DNA of 64,000 nucleotides, taken from assembly GCA_949126835.1 (NCBI GenBank), contig OX421500.1, forward strand, positions 27,741,731-27,805,730, given 5' to 3'. This document shows, in pieces, positions 1-10,975 of the stretch. The notes under the pieces were generated by a model. The model was not told the origin of the DNA. It saw only the letters and a list, made by a program, of their open reading frames with translations, and ran no database searches. Origin of the DNA: Anisus vortex. Taxonomy: Eukaryota > Mollusca > Gastropoda > Planorbidae. A program made the translations under genes and the position numbers. Each line of letters begins with the position of its first letter. The first letter of the stretch is position 1.

Positions 1-764
1 TCAAAATGTTTCTCTTTGATTCTCAGAAAATCAACGTGTGATTGTTCTGGTTCCTTCTTGAAATCTCTAAAAATCTTTCTGTATTTTTCTGGAGTCAAAG
101 CATAACTTAGTAGGATTCGATTCTTAATCAGTTCGTAGTCATTGTCTTCCTCTACGGTAAGATTCAAGACAACGTCTAATGCTTTACCTTTTGTCAAGGC
201 TGAACGTAATAATACAGCCATCTTATTCTCTGGAAAGTGATAATCTGCGGCCTGCTTCTCAAACATCATGAAGAATTCTTCGATGTGGTTGCTATCGAAT
301 TCTGGAATGTATTTTCGATATTTGTACAGTTCCAATTCGATTTCTGAGTGTACATGATTGGTACTGCGAGCCCGTGCTATTTCAATTCTTTCCTGACTAG
401 CAATTCTTTCTTTTTCAATTTCCAATTCCATTTCCATTTTCTTTAATTCTAGTTTGAACCTTAGTTCTTCACTAAGTCCATTGTGTATGCTTGACTCACG
501 AACCGTGACAGTGTGATTGGTCTTTTGTGATTCAGATAAATTTGACTCAATTGATTCGTCTTCACTAGCAGTATGTACTATCGATTCATATTCTTCCATC
601 AATGTACCTTGCCTTTTTAAGCAATCAGTAATTTCTTTAATAAGTTTATTTCTTTCGGGTGTTGTTTCAGTTATCTGGATGTCTAACGTTTGAGCAATGT
701 CTTTTAGTTGTGTGAGTGTCATTTTGTTAAGTTGATCTGAAGTAAAGTTAGTTGATGCTTCCAT
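1..764 (-). CDS. Gag-like ORF of a Ty3/Gypsy-type retrotransposon, partial (runs off left edge)
   Basis: An open frame starts at ATG 764 and stays open for 254 codons to the window edge. Residues 1-75 are acidic and polar. Residues about 90-130 are a charged, probably coiled-coil segment rich in E, K and R. From about residue 140 there is a capsid-like domain with the pattern IPEFD...IEEFFMMFE, then an LLRSALTGKA-like block and LLSYALTPEKYRKIFR. That pattern matches the SCAN-like gag domain of Ty3/Gypsy elements in invertebrates. No zinc knuckle is reached before the edge. The frame has no breaks in the visible part. An LTR-like end and a primer-site-like sequence lie just upstream (988-1715). 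It could be a domesticated gag gene, but the adjacent LTR argues against that. Confidence 0.72.
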   Translation of the reverse strand, partial: MEASTNFTSDQLNKMTLTQLKDIAQTLDIQITETTPERNKLIKEITDCLKRQGTLMEEYESIVHTASEDESIESNLSESQKTNHTVTVRESSIHNGLSEELRFKLELKKMEMELEIEKERIASQERIEIARARSTNHVHSEIELELYKYRKYIPEFDSNHIEEFFMMFEKQAADYHFPENKMAVLLRSALTKGKALDVVLNLTVEEDNDYELIKNRILLSYALTPEKYRKIFRDFKKEPEQSHVDFLRIKEKHF

Positions 765-974
765 CTTGTTTTTAATATTGGTAAAGATAAGATAAAGTGT
801 GGTCAACTTACTTTTGTCCTTTGAATAAAACACTTTTCGACACAAAATTGACACTATTACGTTGAGTATAACTGGAACATAATTTGATAGAAATTTTCCA
901 ATTCAGACAATATTGTAGATAAATCTTCTTTTTGTAGAATCTTCCTTTATTTCGCAAGATAGAAAGTGCAATAT

Positions 975-993
975 CGTGGACGATTTGCCCCCA
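975..993 (-). other. Possible primer binding site, tRNA-Pro-like
   Basis: The minus strand reads TGGGGGCAAATCGTCC immediately inside the inferred LTR end. This resembles the TGGGGGCTCGTCC primer site complementary to tRNA-Pro, with substitutions in the middle. Its place between LTR and gag fits. Confidence 0.35.
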
Positions 994-997
994 AATT

Positions 998-1715
998 TAT
1001 TACGAAGCCGGAACGGCCTCCAGATTATTAGAACCTTGTGGATTTGAATATTATATATATATATATATATTATTTATTTATTAGTCCAGGATAGTATTGA
1101 AGGTGAAGACCTATCAATCGGATTCTACTCCATACGAATGCAACAGTCTATTTTCTTGCAGTTGGCTCAGTTGTAAAATAAATAGTGTAGATTCTTAGTG
1201 GAAAAAGAAAGTTCTTGACTATAGTTATGATGTAATAGTTCCACAATGCAAATAATAATAACAGTCAAATCCGTGGTGAATTCATAACATAAATCTTTAT
1301 TATAATAAGGTAAGAATAGCCATGATGAACACAGTTCCAAATATAAGTATAAAAATAATGTAGATAATAGCGACTAAGTTCCAAGTTAAACTGAATGACT
1401 ATATAATAGAGAAAAATAAGTACTTTAATAACATGTTCTACTCCTTACAAAATATTAGACCCTCGACTCTCGACTGAAGTCCAACCTCGTGCGGGCTCTT
1501 TTATAGCATAAGGTACAGCCAATCGTAACTAGGGGAAAAACTTCCACTCCCAAAAACACAGACACAAGTCTGGTTAGAAAGTCGTTTATTTAATGGAACA
1601 ACAGAGTCAATTTCTCTTTGTTCGAAACTGGCGGATAGGGCGAGGTCAGGGTTTAGCTTGAAACATTAATCTTACTTAATTACAGTACATTGATTAAACT
1701 TCCCACAATATAACA
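998..1715 (-). mobile_element. Probable 5' LTR of the gag-bearing retrotransposon
   Basis: Read on the minus strand, the segment begins TGTTATATTG and ends near TTCGTAATA, roughly the TGTTA...TAACA termini of many Gypsy LTRs. It lies directly upstream of the gag ORF and contains several AATAAA-type signals and an AT microsatellite (about 1050-1070). The second LTR is outside the window, so the boundaries are inferred from the termini and primer site only. Confidence 0.4.
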
Positions 1716-2865
1716 ATCATGCCAGACCTCAGGGTGCCCTTAAACCTTAGCAAAAAAAAAAAAGACATTAAGGCGCTATTGGAGACGCTTCCAATTAAAG
1801 TATCTATGCAAGTGGGTGAGCGTATATGTGTTTTCTTCAGGGAAAAATGCGGGATAGGAGGAGAGAGAGATAATTGTAAAAAAGGTGTAGGTGGGGGGGG
1901 GGAATTGTAGTTACTGATTACAATTCAGTGTCACGACCTGTAGATGGCAGGGCAAGTAACTTAACCACCCTAGTGGAAGAGTTGTAAATGTTTGTAAATG
2001 ATAGCGGAAATGGAGGGAAGGGGGTTAATTATCTCGGCTAACACTCCTTCTCTAGAGAAGCGACACGAGGTCAAGTGTCAAATTACACTCAGCTAGAACG
2101 GTGACATCTATTTATCTAGGTCAACCAAACGATAGCGTCTAACAATTGAATCCTACGGCGTTACATTTACATATAATACACTAATATAACACCTCACATC
2201 TGTATTAATACGTCGTTTCGTAACATATAGTACTAATAAACAGCACACCGACAACACGGGTTAATGCAAAGGATACATAAAAAATGTTACACATGTTAGT
2301 TACGTTATTAGAAGATGGTTCATGAGATGATTTAGTGCTGTTTACTGTAACAACATCTCCTTTCATTAGGCAAATCGTACCTATGTATTATTTCCTAGTT
2401 GTTGATTGAATTAATTTACTTTCATATCACACAAAATATGCTACAGTTGCTACTGCGTCTCGATCTTCTACATTCCATGCTACTTGTGTAATTATAGGGA
2501 CAATTATAAATCTAGGAATAAAAATATTTATTTTGTTTTCTTTTTAAACAAATGTGTTCATGAATATGGTATGAACACGTGATTCTGTCGACCAATCCCC
2601 TTTCAGTTCAGAAAAAAAAAATAACACAAAACTACTACACAGAGGATCAATCGGGGCCTGGTGGAATAATCAATGCACTTATTTTCAACTGAGACCCATA
2701 ATGATTTTAACACATATTTTTCATCAAAAGATTTTTTCTTTATAAAAGGTTTAGATCTACTTATATTTAAAAGAGCATTCACATTTTTATGTTTTGAGGC
2801 GCCCATATGAAAAGCCACAGTCTATCCTTTTTATTAGGCATAAACTGACAACAATTTAGTACGGT
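1716..2865. other. Intergenic stretch, no gene seen
   Basis: AT-rich DNA with short A and G homopolymers (about 1750 and 1890). The short open frames have no recognisable domains and low-complexity composition. I see no splice-consistent exon and no family I can name. Confidence 0.5.
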
Positions 2866-2869
2866 GTTC

Positions 2870-4825
2870 ATTCTGTCAGACGACTGGATACTTAGTACTT
2901 ATCCTACAGATACTTAGTACTTATCCTACAGATACTTAGTACTTATCCTACAGATACTTAGTACTTATCCTACAGATACTTAGAACTTATCCTACAGATA
3001 CTTAGTACTTATCCTACATGGATAATATCCTGTCAGACGACTGGATACTTAGTACTTATCCTACAGATACTTAGTACTTATCCTACAGATACTTAGTACT
3101 TATCCTACAGATACTTAGTACTTATCCTACAGATACTTAGAACTTATCCTACAGATACTTAGTACTTATCCTACATGGATAATATCCTGTCAGACGACTG
3201 GATACTTAGTACTTATCCTACAGATACTTAGTACTTATCCTACAGATACTTAGTACTTATCCTACATATACTTAGTACTTATCCTACAGATACTTAGTAC
3301 TTATCCTACATGGATAATATCCTGTCAGACGACTGGATACTTAGTACTTATCCTACAGATACTTAGTACTTATCCTACAGATACTTAGTACTTATCCTAC
3401 AGATACTTAGTACTTATCCTACAGATACTTAGTACTTATCCTACAGATACTTAGTACTTATCCTACATGGATAATATCCTGTCAGACGACTGGATACTTA
3501 GTACTTATCCTACAGATACTTAGTACTTATCCTACAGATACTTAGTACTTATCCTACAGATACTTAGTACTTATCCTACAGATACTTAGTACTTATCCTA
3601 CAGATACTTAGTACTTATCCTACATGGATAATATCCTGTCAGACGACTGGATACTTAGTACTTATCCTACAGATACTTAGTACTTATCCTACAGATACTT
3701 AGTACTTATCCTACAGATACTTAGTACTTATCCTACAGATACTTAGTACTTATCCTACAGATACTTAGTACTTATCCTACATGGATAATATCCTGTCAGA
3801 CGACTGGATACTTAGTACTTATCCTACAGATACTTAGTACTTATCCTACAGATACTTAGTACTTATCCTACATGGATAATATCCTGTCAGACGACTGGAT
3901 ACTTAGTACTTATCCTACAGATACTTAGTACTTATCCTACAGATACTTAGTACTTATCCTACATATACTTAGTACTTATCCTACAGATACTTAGTACTTA
4001 TCCTACATGGATAATATCCTGTCAGACGACTGGATACTTAGTACTTATCCTACAGATACTTAGTACTTATCCTACAGATACTTAGTACTTATCCTACAGA
4101 TACTTAGTACTTATCCTACAGATACTTAGTACTTATCCTACATGGATAATATCCTGTCAGACGACTGGATACTTAGTACTTATCCTACAGATACTTAGTA
4201 GCCTACTTATCCTACAGATACTTAGTACTTATCCTACAGATACTTAGTACTTATCCTACAGATACTTAGTACTTATCCTACATGGATAATATCCTGTCAG
4301 ACGACTGGATACTTAGTACTTATCCTACAGATACTTAGTAGCCTACTTATCCTACAGATACTTAGTACTTATCCTACAGATACTTAGTACTTATCCTACA
4401 GATACTTAGTACTTATCCTACATGGATAATATCCTGTCAGACGACTGGATACTTAGTACTTATCCTACAGATACTTAGTAATTATCCTACAGATACTTAG
4501 TACTTATCCTACAGATACTTAGTACTTATCCTACATGGATAATATCCTGTCAGACGACTGGATGCTTAGTACTTATCCTACAGATACTTAGTACTTATCC
4601 TACAGATACTTAGTACTTATCCTAAAGATACTTTGTACTTATCCTACATATACTTAGTACTTATCCTACAGATACTTAGAACTTATCCTACAGATACTTA
4701 GTACTTATCCTACATGGATAATATCCTGTCAGACAACTGAATACTTACTAATATTTAGTACTTATCCTTCAGATGCTTAGTACTTATCCTACAGATACTT
4801 AGTACTTATCCTACATGGATAATAA
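2870..4825. repeat. Higher-order minisatellite, 22-bp unit
   Basis: The 22-bp unit beginning GATACTTAGTACTTATCC is repeated three to seven times per block. Each block is closed by TGGATAATATCC and opened by TGTCAGACGACTGG. There are about 13 such blocks over 1.95 kb. Block-specific variants (TTAGAACTT; an inserted TAGCC; ACATATACTT) are shared between neighbouring blocks. This shows amplification of whole blocks as well as of single units. Confidence 0.95.
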
Positions 4826-5838
4826 TTGAGTTGCAACAACAACGGGTGATGTTGAATATATAGGCAAGAGCATCGTATTCCTGATATAGGTCGCTTATTG
4901 CCCAACAGTAGTGTAGATTAGATTTTGACTTCCGCTCGGGACGAACCAAAAAAAAAATCATTGGTCAGAACAAACAGGAAATTTTCAAGAACATTTTTTT
5001 AGGTCAGTGTAATATAGTTAGAATGATCTACTGATTTATAGATCAGTGGAATGATCTCATTGCATTTTTGTTTTAGTTTTTTAAATATCCATTTCCTTCA
5101 CATAAAGGAATTTTTCCTTTTATTAAACAAAAATACTGGTCTTTACTCTTCACCCTTTAGTTAGTTATTCAATTTTTTTTTAAATAATAATTTTATGCAT
5201 TAAGTATATACTGATGTATACATAAATTTATACAACTAATAGCCTACTGATATCCCTACAGCGGAAATGCCCACGATAACCAAATGCTTACTGGCTTTGT
5301 TGGACGATTTATATATTCTACACCGCTGTTGACTGTTAATAACTACATCCCTAACAACATACTAATTATTAACCTATAATCGGTCAAACATAAGCCCAAG
5401 ATATAAAAAAACGGAAGAATATTGGGCCAATATAAGCCCAAGATTTAAAGAATTGAAAGAATATTGGGCCAATATAGTGTTTGATTGCTGACAGTGTTCG
5501 TGCTCGATTGCTCTCTGATTCTTAAAACAATTTCTGTAATACTAGTCTGTTTTTTTTTTAAATAGTATTTGCTCTTATATATAATGCAGGCATAAAAGAG
5601 ATTTTCATATCGAACTAGTAATTTAAATTTCTTATAGAGGTTGGAACACAACGATTCATTTCATCGTGAGAAAAATATGCACAATTAACAGCTGGCTAAA
5701 GAAATATTAGCTCGTTAAACACACAAAAATAAAGGCCCAATACTAGAGCACATGTGTTAAAAAACGGTAGGCCTACAACATAATATCTTGTTCCAATCTA
5801 CTCTAGCACAAGTCAAAAGACGCACGAGCAGTAGTACA
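4826..5838. other. Intergenic stretch, no gene seen
   Basis: AT-rich DNA with a short local duplication near 5385-5475 (ATATTGGGCCAATATA is itself a near palindrome). No recognisable coding, RNA or transposon ends. Confidence 0.45.
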
Positions 5839-5840
5839 GA

Positions 5841-6232
5841 GTAGGCCTATATACTACAGAGTAGGCCTATATACTACAGAGTAGGCCTATATACTACAGA
5901 GTAGGCCTATATACTACAGAGTAGGCCTATATACTACAGAGTAGGCCTATATACTACAGAGTAGGCCTATATACTACAGAGTAGGCCTATATACTACAGA
6001 GTAGGCCTATATACTACAGAGTAGGCCTATATACTACAGAGTAGGCCTATATACTACAGAGTAGGCCTATATACTACAGAGTAGGCCTATATACTACAGA
6101 GTAGGCCTATATACTACAGAGTAGGCCTATATACTACAGAGTAGGCCTATATACTACAGAGTAGGCCTATATACTACAGAGTAGGCCTATATACTACAGA
6201 GTAGGCCTATATACTACAGAGTAGGCCTATAA
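5841..6232. repeat. 20-bp minisatellite, about 19.5 copies
   Basis: Near-perfect head-to-tail copies of GTAGGCCTATATACTACAGA. The unit carries the palindromic octamer TAGGCCTA, and its ends GTAG and CTAC can pair, so each unit is a potential small hairpin. Almost no divergence between copies, so the array is young. Confidence 0.96.
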
Positions 6233-6491
6233 AGCTTTATTTCCCATTACTCTTGATTGTCATTTGACATAGGATTCCCCACCTCAACCCCGTTTATGCT
6301 GGATATACATATTACAATTTAGTGGCATAAAAAACATGATTTAATGTTAAGCCTTTAATATAACGATTACAGCTCGGCTGAGTTCTTGAAGTAAAGATTT
6401 ACATTTGCAGTAAAGGAAAACTGAAAGTGAATGTGAGTATGTAAGTGAGGTGTGTGTTTCAAATCTAAATGGCTTGAGTGATGATGTAGGA

Positions 6492-6697
6492 CACGGTTCG
6501 GTAACCTACGACAAGCGTGCCAGACTTGGCATACAGAGCGATTTTCCGTGGCACGCGGAAGACTCCCAAAGAAGGCAAGTCAAGTCTCTTCTACAAGGAA
6601 TTGAGTATTGGAGCAGGATAACTTTTATATTATTCGCACGCTGAATGAATTAGAGATCCCACTTTGACACACTATCATCAAAAGTTGCCGCCCCTTG
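6492..6697. mobile_element. hAT-type MITE, degenerate
   Basis: The left end CACGGTTCGGTAACC and right end GTTGCCGCCCCTTG are decayed versions of the CAGGGGTCGGCAACC inverted terminus seen elsewhere in the window. Subterminal GTGCC/GGCAC motifs are present. Flanks ATGTAGGA and ATGTATTA match at 6 of 8 positions, as expected for an old 8-bp hAT target duplication. No transposase. Confidence 0.7.
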
Positions 6698-6769
6698 ATG
6701 TATTACATGCATTGCTATATGGATAATTATGCTACATAAAAATTATGTATTGAGGTAAAGGACCTGTAG

Positions 6770-7015
6770 CCTACTATCATCATTATCATAAGGTGCCATG
6801 CCGGATGGCGTAGGCGATCATGTCTTTTCACGTATCTTTTATTCTGGCAAACTCTAGCATTTCTGTGTTTTTCGCCATGTCATGCCATTCCTTTAGATCA
6901 TCTAGTATCTTCCTTCTCTGTCTTTATTATATGCGTTTCTTTCCCTCCAACTTTCCAGTTATTATGATGTTTTCTATGTTTTCTTTACTAAAACTTTGTG
7001 GCCTACTAACGTTGA
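6770..7015 (-). mobile_element. LINE 3' end, reverse transcriptase C-terminus fragment
   Basis: Minus-strand translation gives IIITGKLEGK, then RQRRKILDDLKEW, and ends in MIAYAIRHGT followed by a stop and an ATAATGATG tail. This is the usual C-terminal signature of endonuclease-reverse transcriptase LINEs (GK.EGKR.RGRQR...LK.W...IAYA.RHGT). In-frame stops show that it is dead. 5' truncated. Confidence 0.7.
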
Positions 7016-7527
7016 TTTTCTTTTCATGATCTTTACAATTATTTCTCTGTTAGCGTTCTACTATAGTGCTCCCCTTTTAAAGCTTTAACTGTATCATGTA
7101 AGCTATTGACACAGTCCTAGGTCTATAATCAAGGTCCATAATTACTAGGTATATTACTATTTTTTTCTATTATGGCAACTTATTTTTATATAAATTAATG
7201 TAGTCTGTTGTAGCTGAAAGTCATACAGCCTAATAACTCGCTATAATGTTATAGTGTGCTCTACTTCTAATAGAAAAGATGTGTTTGTAAAATAAAGAAC
7301 CTTTTGCAAAACTACAACAAGCAGGCAACAATTTTTGTTTGGCTCATACAATTTGGCAGCTGTACACCCACTATGATATCTTTGTGACCCTATTAGACTG
7401 TTTTATTAGTCTTAGCCTTGTACCTATGGGTTACGGCTTATGGTCAGTTATTCTGAGTTATGGCAGGACAGCGGCGATTCACAAGTTGCATGAAATAATC
7501 AACATGTGCGTTTTCTCCCATGAGCTC

Positions 7528-7690
7528 TTTGTTACATAATGTTTTAAATGATTTTAAGTTACTGGTTTCCCTGGTTTGTTCAGGCAACCCATTCCATGCC
7601 CGAATGCCAATCGGGAATAAAGAGAACTTAATATGCATTTATTCTCGCATAAGTAGGCCTACAATATGGTGCCCATACGAACAATACATT
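7528..7690 (-). mobile_element. LINE fragment, C-terminus of reverse transcriptase (family of 27.5 kb)
   Basis: The minus strand encodes FPIGIRAWNGLPEQTRETSN, the same C-terminal block as the longer copy at 27515-28120 (SGIRAWNGLPEQTRKTNN). Frame breaks occur just upstream. A short dead relic. Confidence 0.75.
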
Positions 7691-9850
7691 TTATTTTAAG
7701 GCTAGAAACGTAGCTTATTTGCTAAGGTTTTTATAGTCGTGATGGTGCCTCTTGCGGCCTTGCCTCCATCGGACTGTGCATGTACAGACACGCTTGCAAG
7801 ATGGCAAGTTTCTATGATTACCGGGGTCAGAGTAAAAAGGTTAGCCTTGACCTTTAAGGTCTAAACCGTGGTCTATATTATCCATTAGTTTTTCTCTCCC
7901 CCCCCCCTCTTCATAACTAATGTTTACTCTCATCAGTCAGTATATTCGTCCACACTCTAAATACATTCACATTTCTACCTGTTAAATGACAATTTGTTTA
8001 AAAACGTATTTCATGCACAACAGAAATTTCTGAGATTTGCTTCCCTTGGCCCTTTAATAGAACGAATTCTATAAATAGTAACAGGTGCTTTGTGCTAGCT
8101 GCAAACACACGACACACAAGAAAAATCTAGTCTAGCAGTGATGTTGTTTTAAAAGTAATCAGTAATAGCTGTTGAACCAGCGTTTACAAATTCTTTTTTT
8201 TTGTTTTTGTTTATTGTAGCACATTTAAGAATTTTCTTTTTTTTTTAAGTTTTCCTTCGTTCTTCTTTACAAATGTTTATGAAAGTAAAAAAAAAGGGAC
8301 ATCACTTTTTAATGTGTCACATCATCACATGACACATCTGTTAGTGTACAGTAGTTGTAGGTTCCTACCCTAAAAGCACACAAATCTAGATTATATTGGT
8401 CCAATATTGGTCCAACAGTAGGCAATGATTTAAATATTGGATCAGTAGGCCTATAGTTATAAATGGCTGTAGGCCTATTCAGTGGCATTTTTACATCTCA
8501 AATGCGCTCCTTCAATATTATAGTTTATTTTACTAGAAATTCTCTTGCCGTTTTTAAAATAGCCCACATAAGCCTATGAGCTATGGGTAGGCCTAACTAT
8601 GCATTGACTAAAACTAAAATAACTTTAGTGAACACGAAGAGGACTCGGGCAAGATTGACTCGGGGGCCACATTAAAAAAAAAAAGGATGATATCTCAAAC
8701 TTCACAGCATGGGCGGATTAATTTTTTTACAAGGGAGGTTAGGCTATATTATCAAATTTAATATATCTTCGATAGCTTGTTATGTTTCAACAACAAAATA
8801 AAATTTTTTGAAAAAAAAAAAAGGGGGGGAGGGGGCACATTCTCCTTTTGCCCAACAAAGGGACGCCTATGCTATGATCAACTAGAAAAAAATACACACA
8901 CAAATTTAAGTTTACATCATTCCCTGGTGGGAAAACGTTTTCTACATCTTCAACTACAGCAAGACTAACACTATGAACAGTGTTAGTGGAAGAAACAAAA
9001 AGTTAAATTAAGTTGGTGATGTTTGGGGAAAAGCTAGACAAGAAACAGAAAATAAATGTTAAATCTTAAAATCTCATTGGATAATAAATGAAGGCTGAAC
9101 TAAATGACCACAGAAGTCTGTGTAAAATAAAAGGAAGAAAAAAAACACAAAACACACACATATGCGTGCGTCGTGCGTGTTGTAAGCTTCTATCTACTGT
9201 GTGTGGAGTGCTGAGCTGGTGATGTTTACAAACACACAGAAGGAGGAAAGGGGGAAGGTTGACCTTGCAGAGAACAAGACAGACAACTCGGATAGTAAAA
9301 TAGCATTTACCTGCCCCTACCCCTAATTATCTTTTTTTTGTGTGTTTGTTTTGAGAGGGTATGTGTATGTGTTATTCTTTTTCCTCTCGTGACCTGAAAT
9401 TGCCTTGCATGCTTTATCAAAGCAGTAGGGCAGCAGTGGATAATACGGGAGGGATTTAATATTCTTTTGGGATAAACATTCCACGTCTTGCCTAGATCAA
9501 GAAAGACTGCGTTGAATATGACATGATCGTTAGTTGTGACATAAGTAATAATAATAGTTGGGTCCATTTTTGCGTGATATAAACATAATGCCCCAAAAGT
9601 AGAAATGAGGGTCTGTTTGATCTAATATATTGTGTTGTTGATTTTTTTTTCCGTCAGTGGTGGCATTATATAGAACAGTACATGCCACATACCCCTAGGT
9701 CTTATTTGCAATGAATTTTATTTAGCCTCCTCTTGTCCCGAATTTGCCTACTTGTAGGCTTAATGACTGCAGTTGATAATGCTTGCTGTGTTTAATATTA
9801 TTTTGGGATAAACATCCCAAGTTCTGCATAGATCAAGAGGACCTTATTTA
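7691..9850. other. Intergenic stretch, no gene seen
   Basis: AT-rich DNA with C and G homopolymer runs (about 7900 and 8822), A runs and several TAGGCCTA octamers. Open frames are short and lack recognisable domains. No transposon termini identified. Confidence 0.4.
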
Positions 9851-10600
9851 AAATCTGGCATAATCGTCAATTGTGTGACCTTTTGGTTGGGCAAATTTAT
9901 AGGCCAATTTATGTATGACGTAAGTGACTCAGATGAATGGGTGCGTGTGACCTTATGATTGAGGTCAATTTATGTGTGATTTGAACACACTGTCTTTAAA
10001 TGGCATTACTATTTAATCAATGTATGTGTAATAAGTATAAGGGCCTAAAAGTGATTTTAAGATTTAGTCAATTTCTGTGTGATTTAAGTCCAACGGTCTA
10101 ATGGGCCGTCTGATTGGGTTGTGTTATGTGTTACAAGAAAAATATCACCAAGTGACCTTATTATTGGGTCAATGTATGTGTTTATAAGTATAATGTCCCT
10201 ATAAGTGACCTTATGATTTTGTCAATTTATGTGTAATTTAATTTCAATGGCTTAATGGGTCTTATGATTGAGTCAAGCTTTGTGTGATATTAGTATAAAT
10301 GTAACTTTATCATTGGACAAATTTATGTGTTTTATAAATATAATATGCCTACCCCTAAATGACTCTATGATTACGGTCGAGATATGTCATTGTGTATAAG
10401 TATAGTATATCATTAAGTTAACTTATAATTAGTGCATTTTATGTGTTATTTTAAGTATAATATTCCTAAATGACATAATAATAGAGTCAATTTATGTGTT
10501 TTATAATTATATTGCCCTCCAGTGACCTTCTGATCGGGTCAATATGTGTGTAATAAATAATTTTAATGCTCCTAAATGATCTTAGAACTAGTTCAATTTA
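9850..10600. repeat. Degenerate tandem repeat, unit about 60 bp
   Basis: Diverged copies of a motif running roughly GACCTTATGATTGGGTCAAT, then TTATGTGT...ATAAGTATAATG. The repeats resume at about 13640 beyond the LINE fragment and the 32-bp array, so this was one old array that was later split. Confidence 0.7.
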
Positions 10601-10975
10601 TGTGATATAAGTAGGCAACACCGAATGCCACAGGACGTCCTTTTTGGAACGTTAGCTTCGGGACTGAGACCTGCTGGACGTCCAAATTTGAGATTTGTGG
10701 AAGTATGTAGCACCTCCAAATTGACCAAAACAGTTGGGAGGTCATGGCGCAGGATAGGCCTGCCTGGAGGAAAGGAATCAAAGAAGGTTCCCGGCTTGCA
10801 TGAGAGGATCACACAAGGAACAAGAAGGTGGAGAAAAATATGGTCCCCGCCACTGCATTCATCTGCAGCCAGTGTGACCGTGCCTGTACTTCCAATATTG
10901 GCCCCTTTAGCCACATGAGTGCCTATAATGGAAATAGATCGTCTCTAGAGACGTAAATTGCCGACGATGATAAGT
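10595..10975 (+). mobile_element. LINE 3' end fragment with C-terminal Cys/His motif
   Basis: The frame contains MPQDVLFGTLASGLRPAGRP followed by LRFVEVC, matching the R.PK.L.YGEL..G.R..GRPKLR..DVC block at the C-terminus of a large LINE group. After a frameshift it continues AWRKGIKEGSRL and ends in FICSQCDRACTSNIGPFSH, the terminal C-X2-C...H motif of the same proteins. At least one frameshift, so inactive. It abuts the 32-bp array. Confidence 0.75.

Noticed and set aside
2870..4825. CRISPR-like regular repeats
   Set aside because: Repeats are directly adjacent with no variable spacers, and the genome is eukaryotic. It is a minisatellite.
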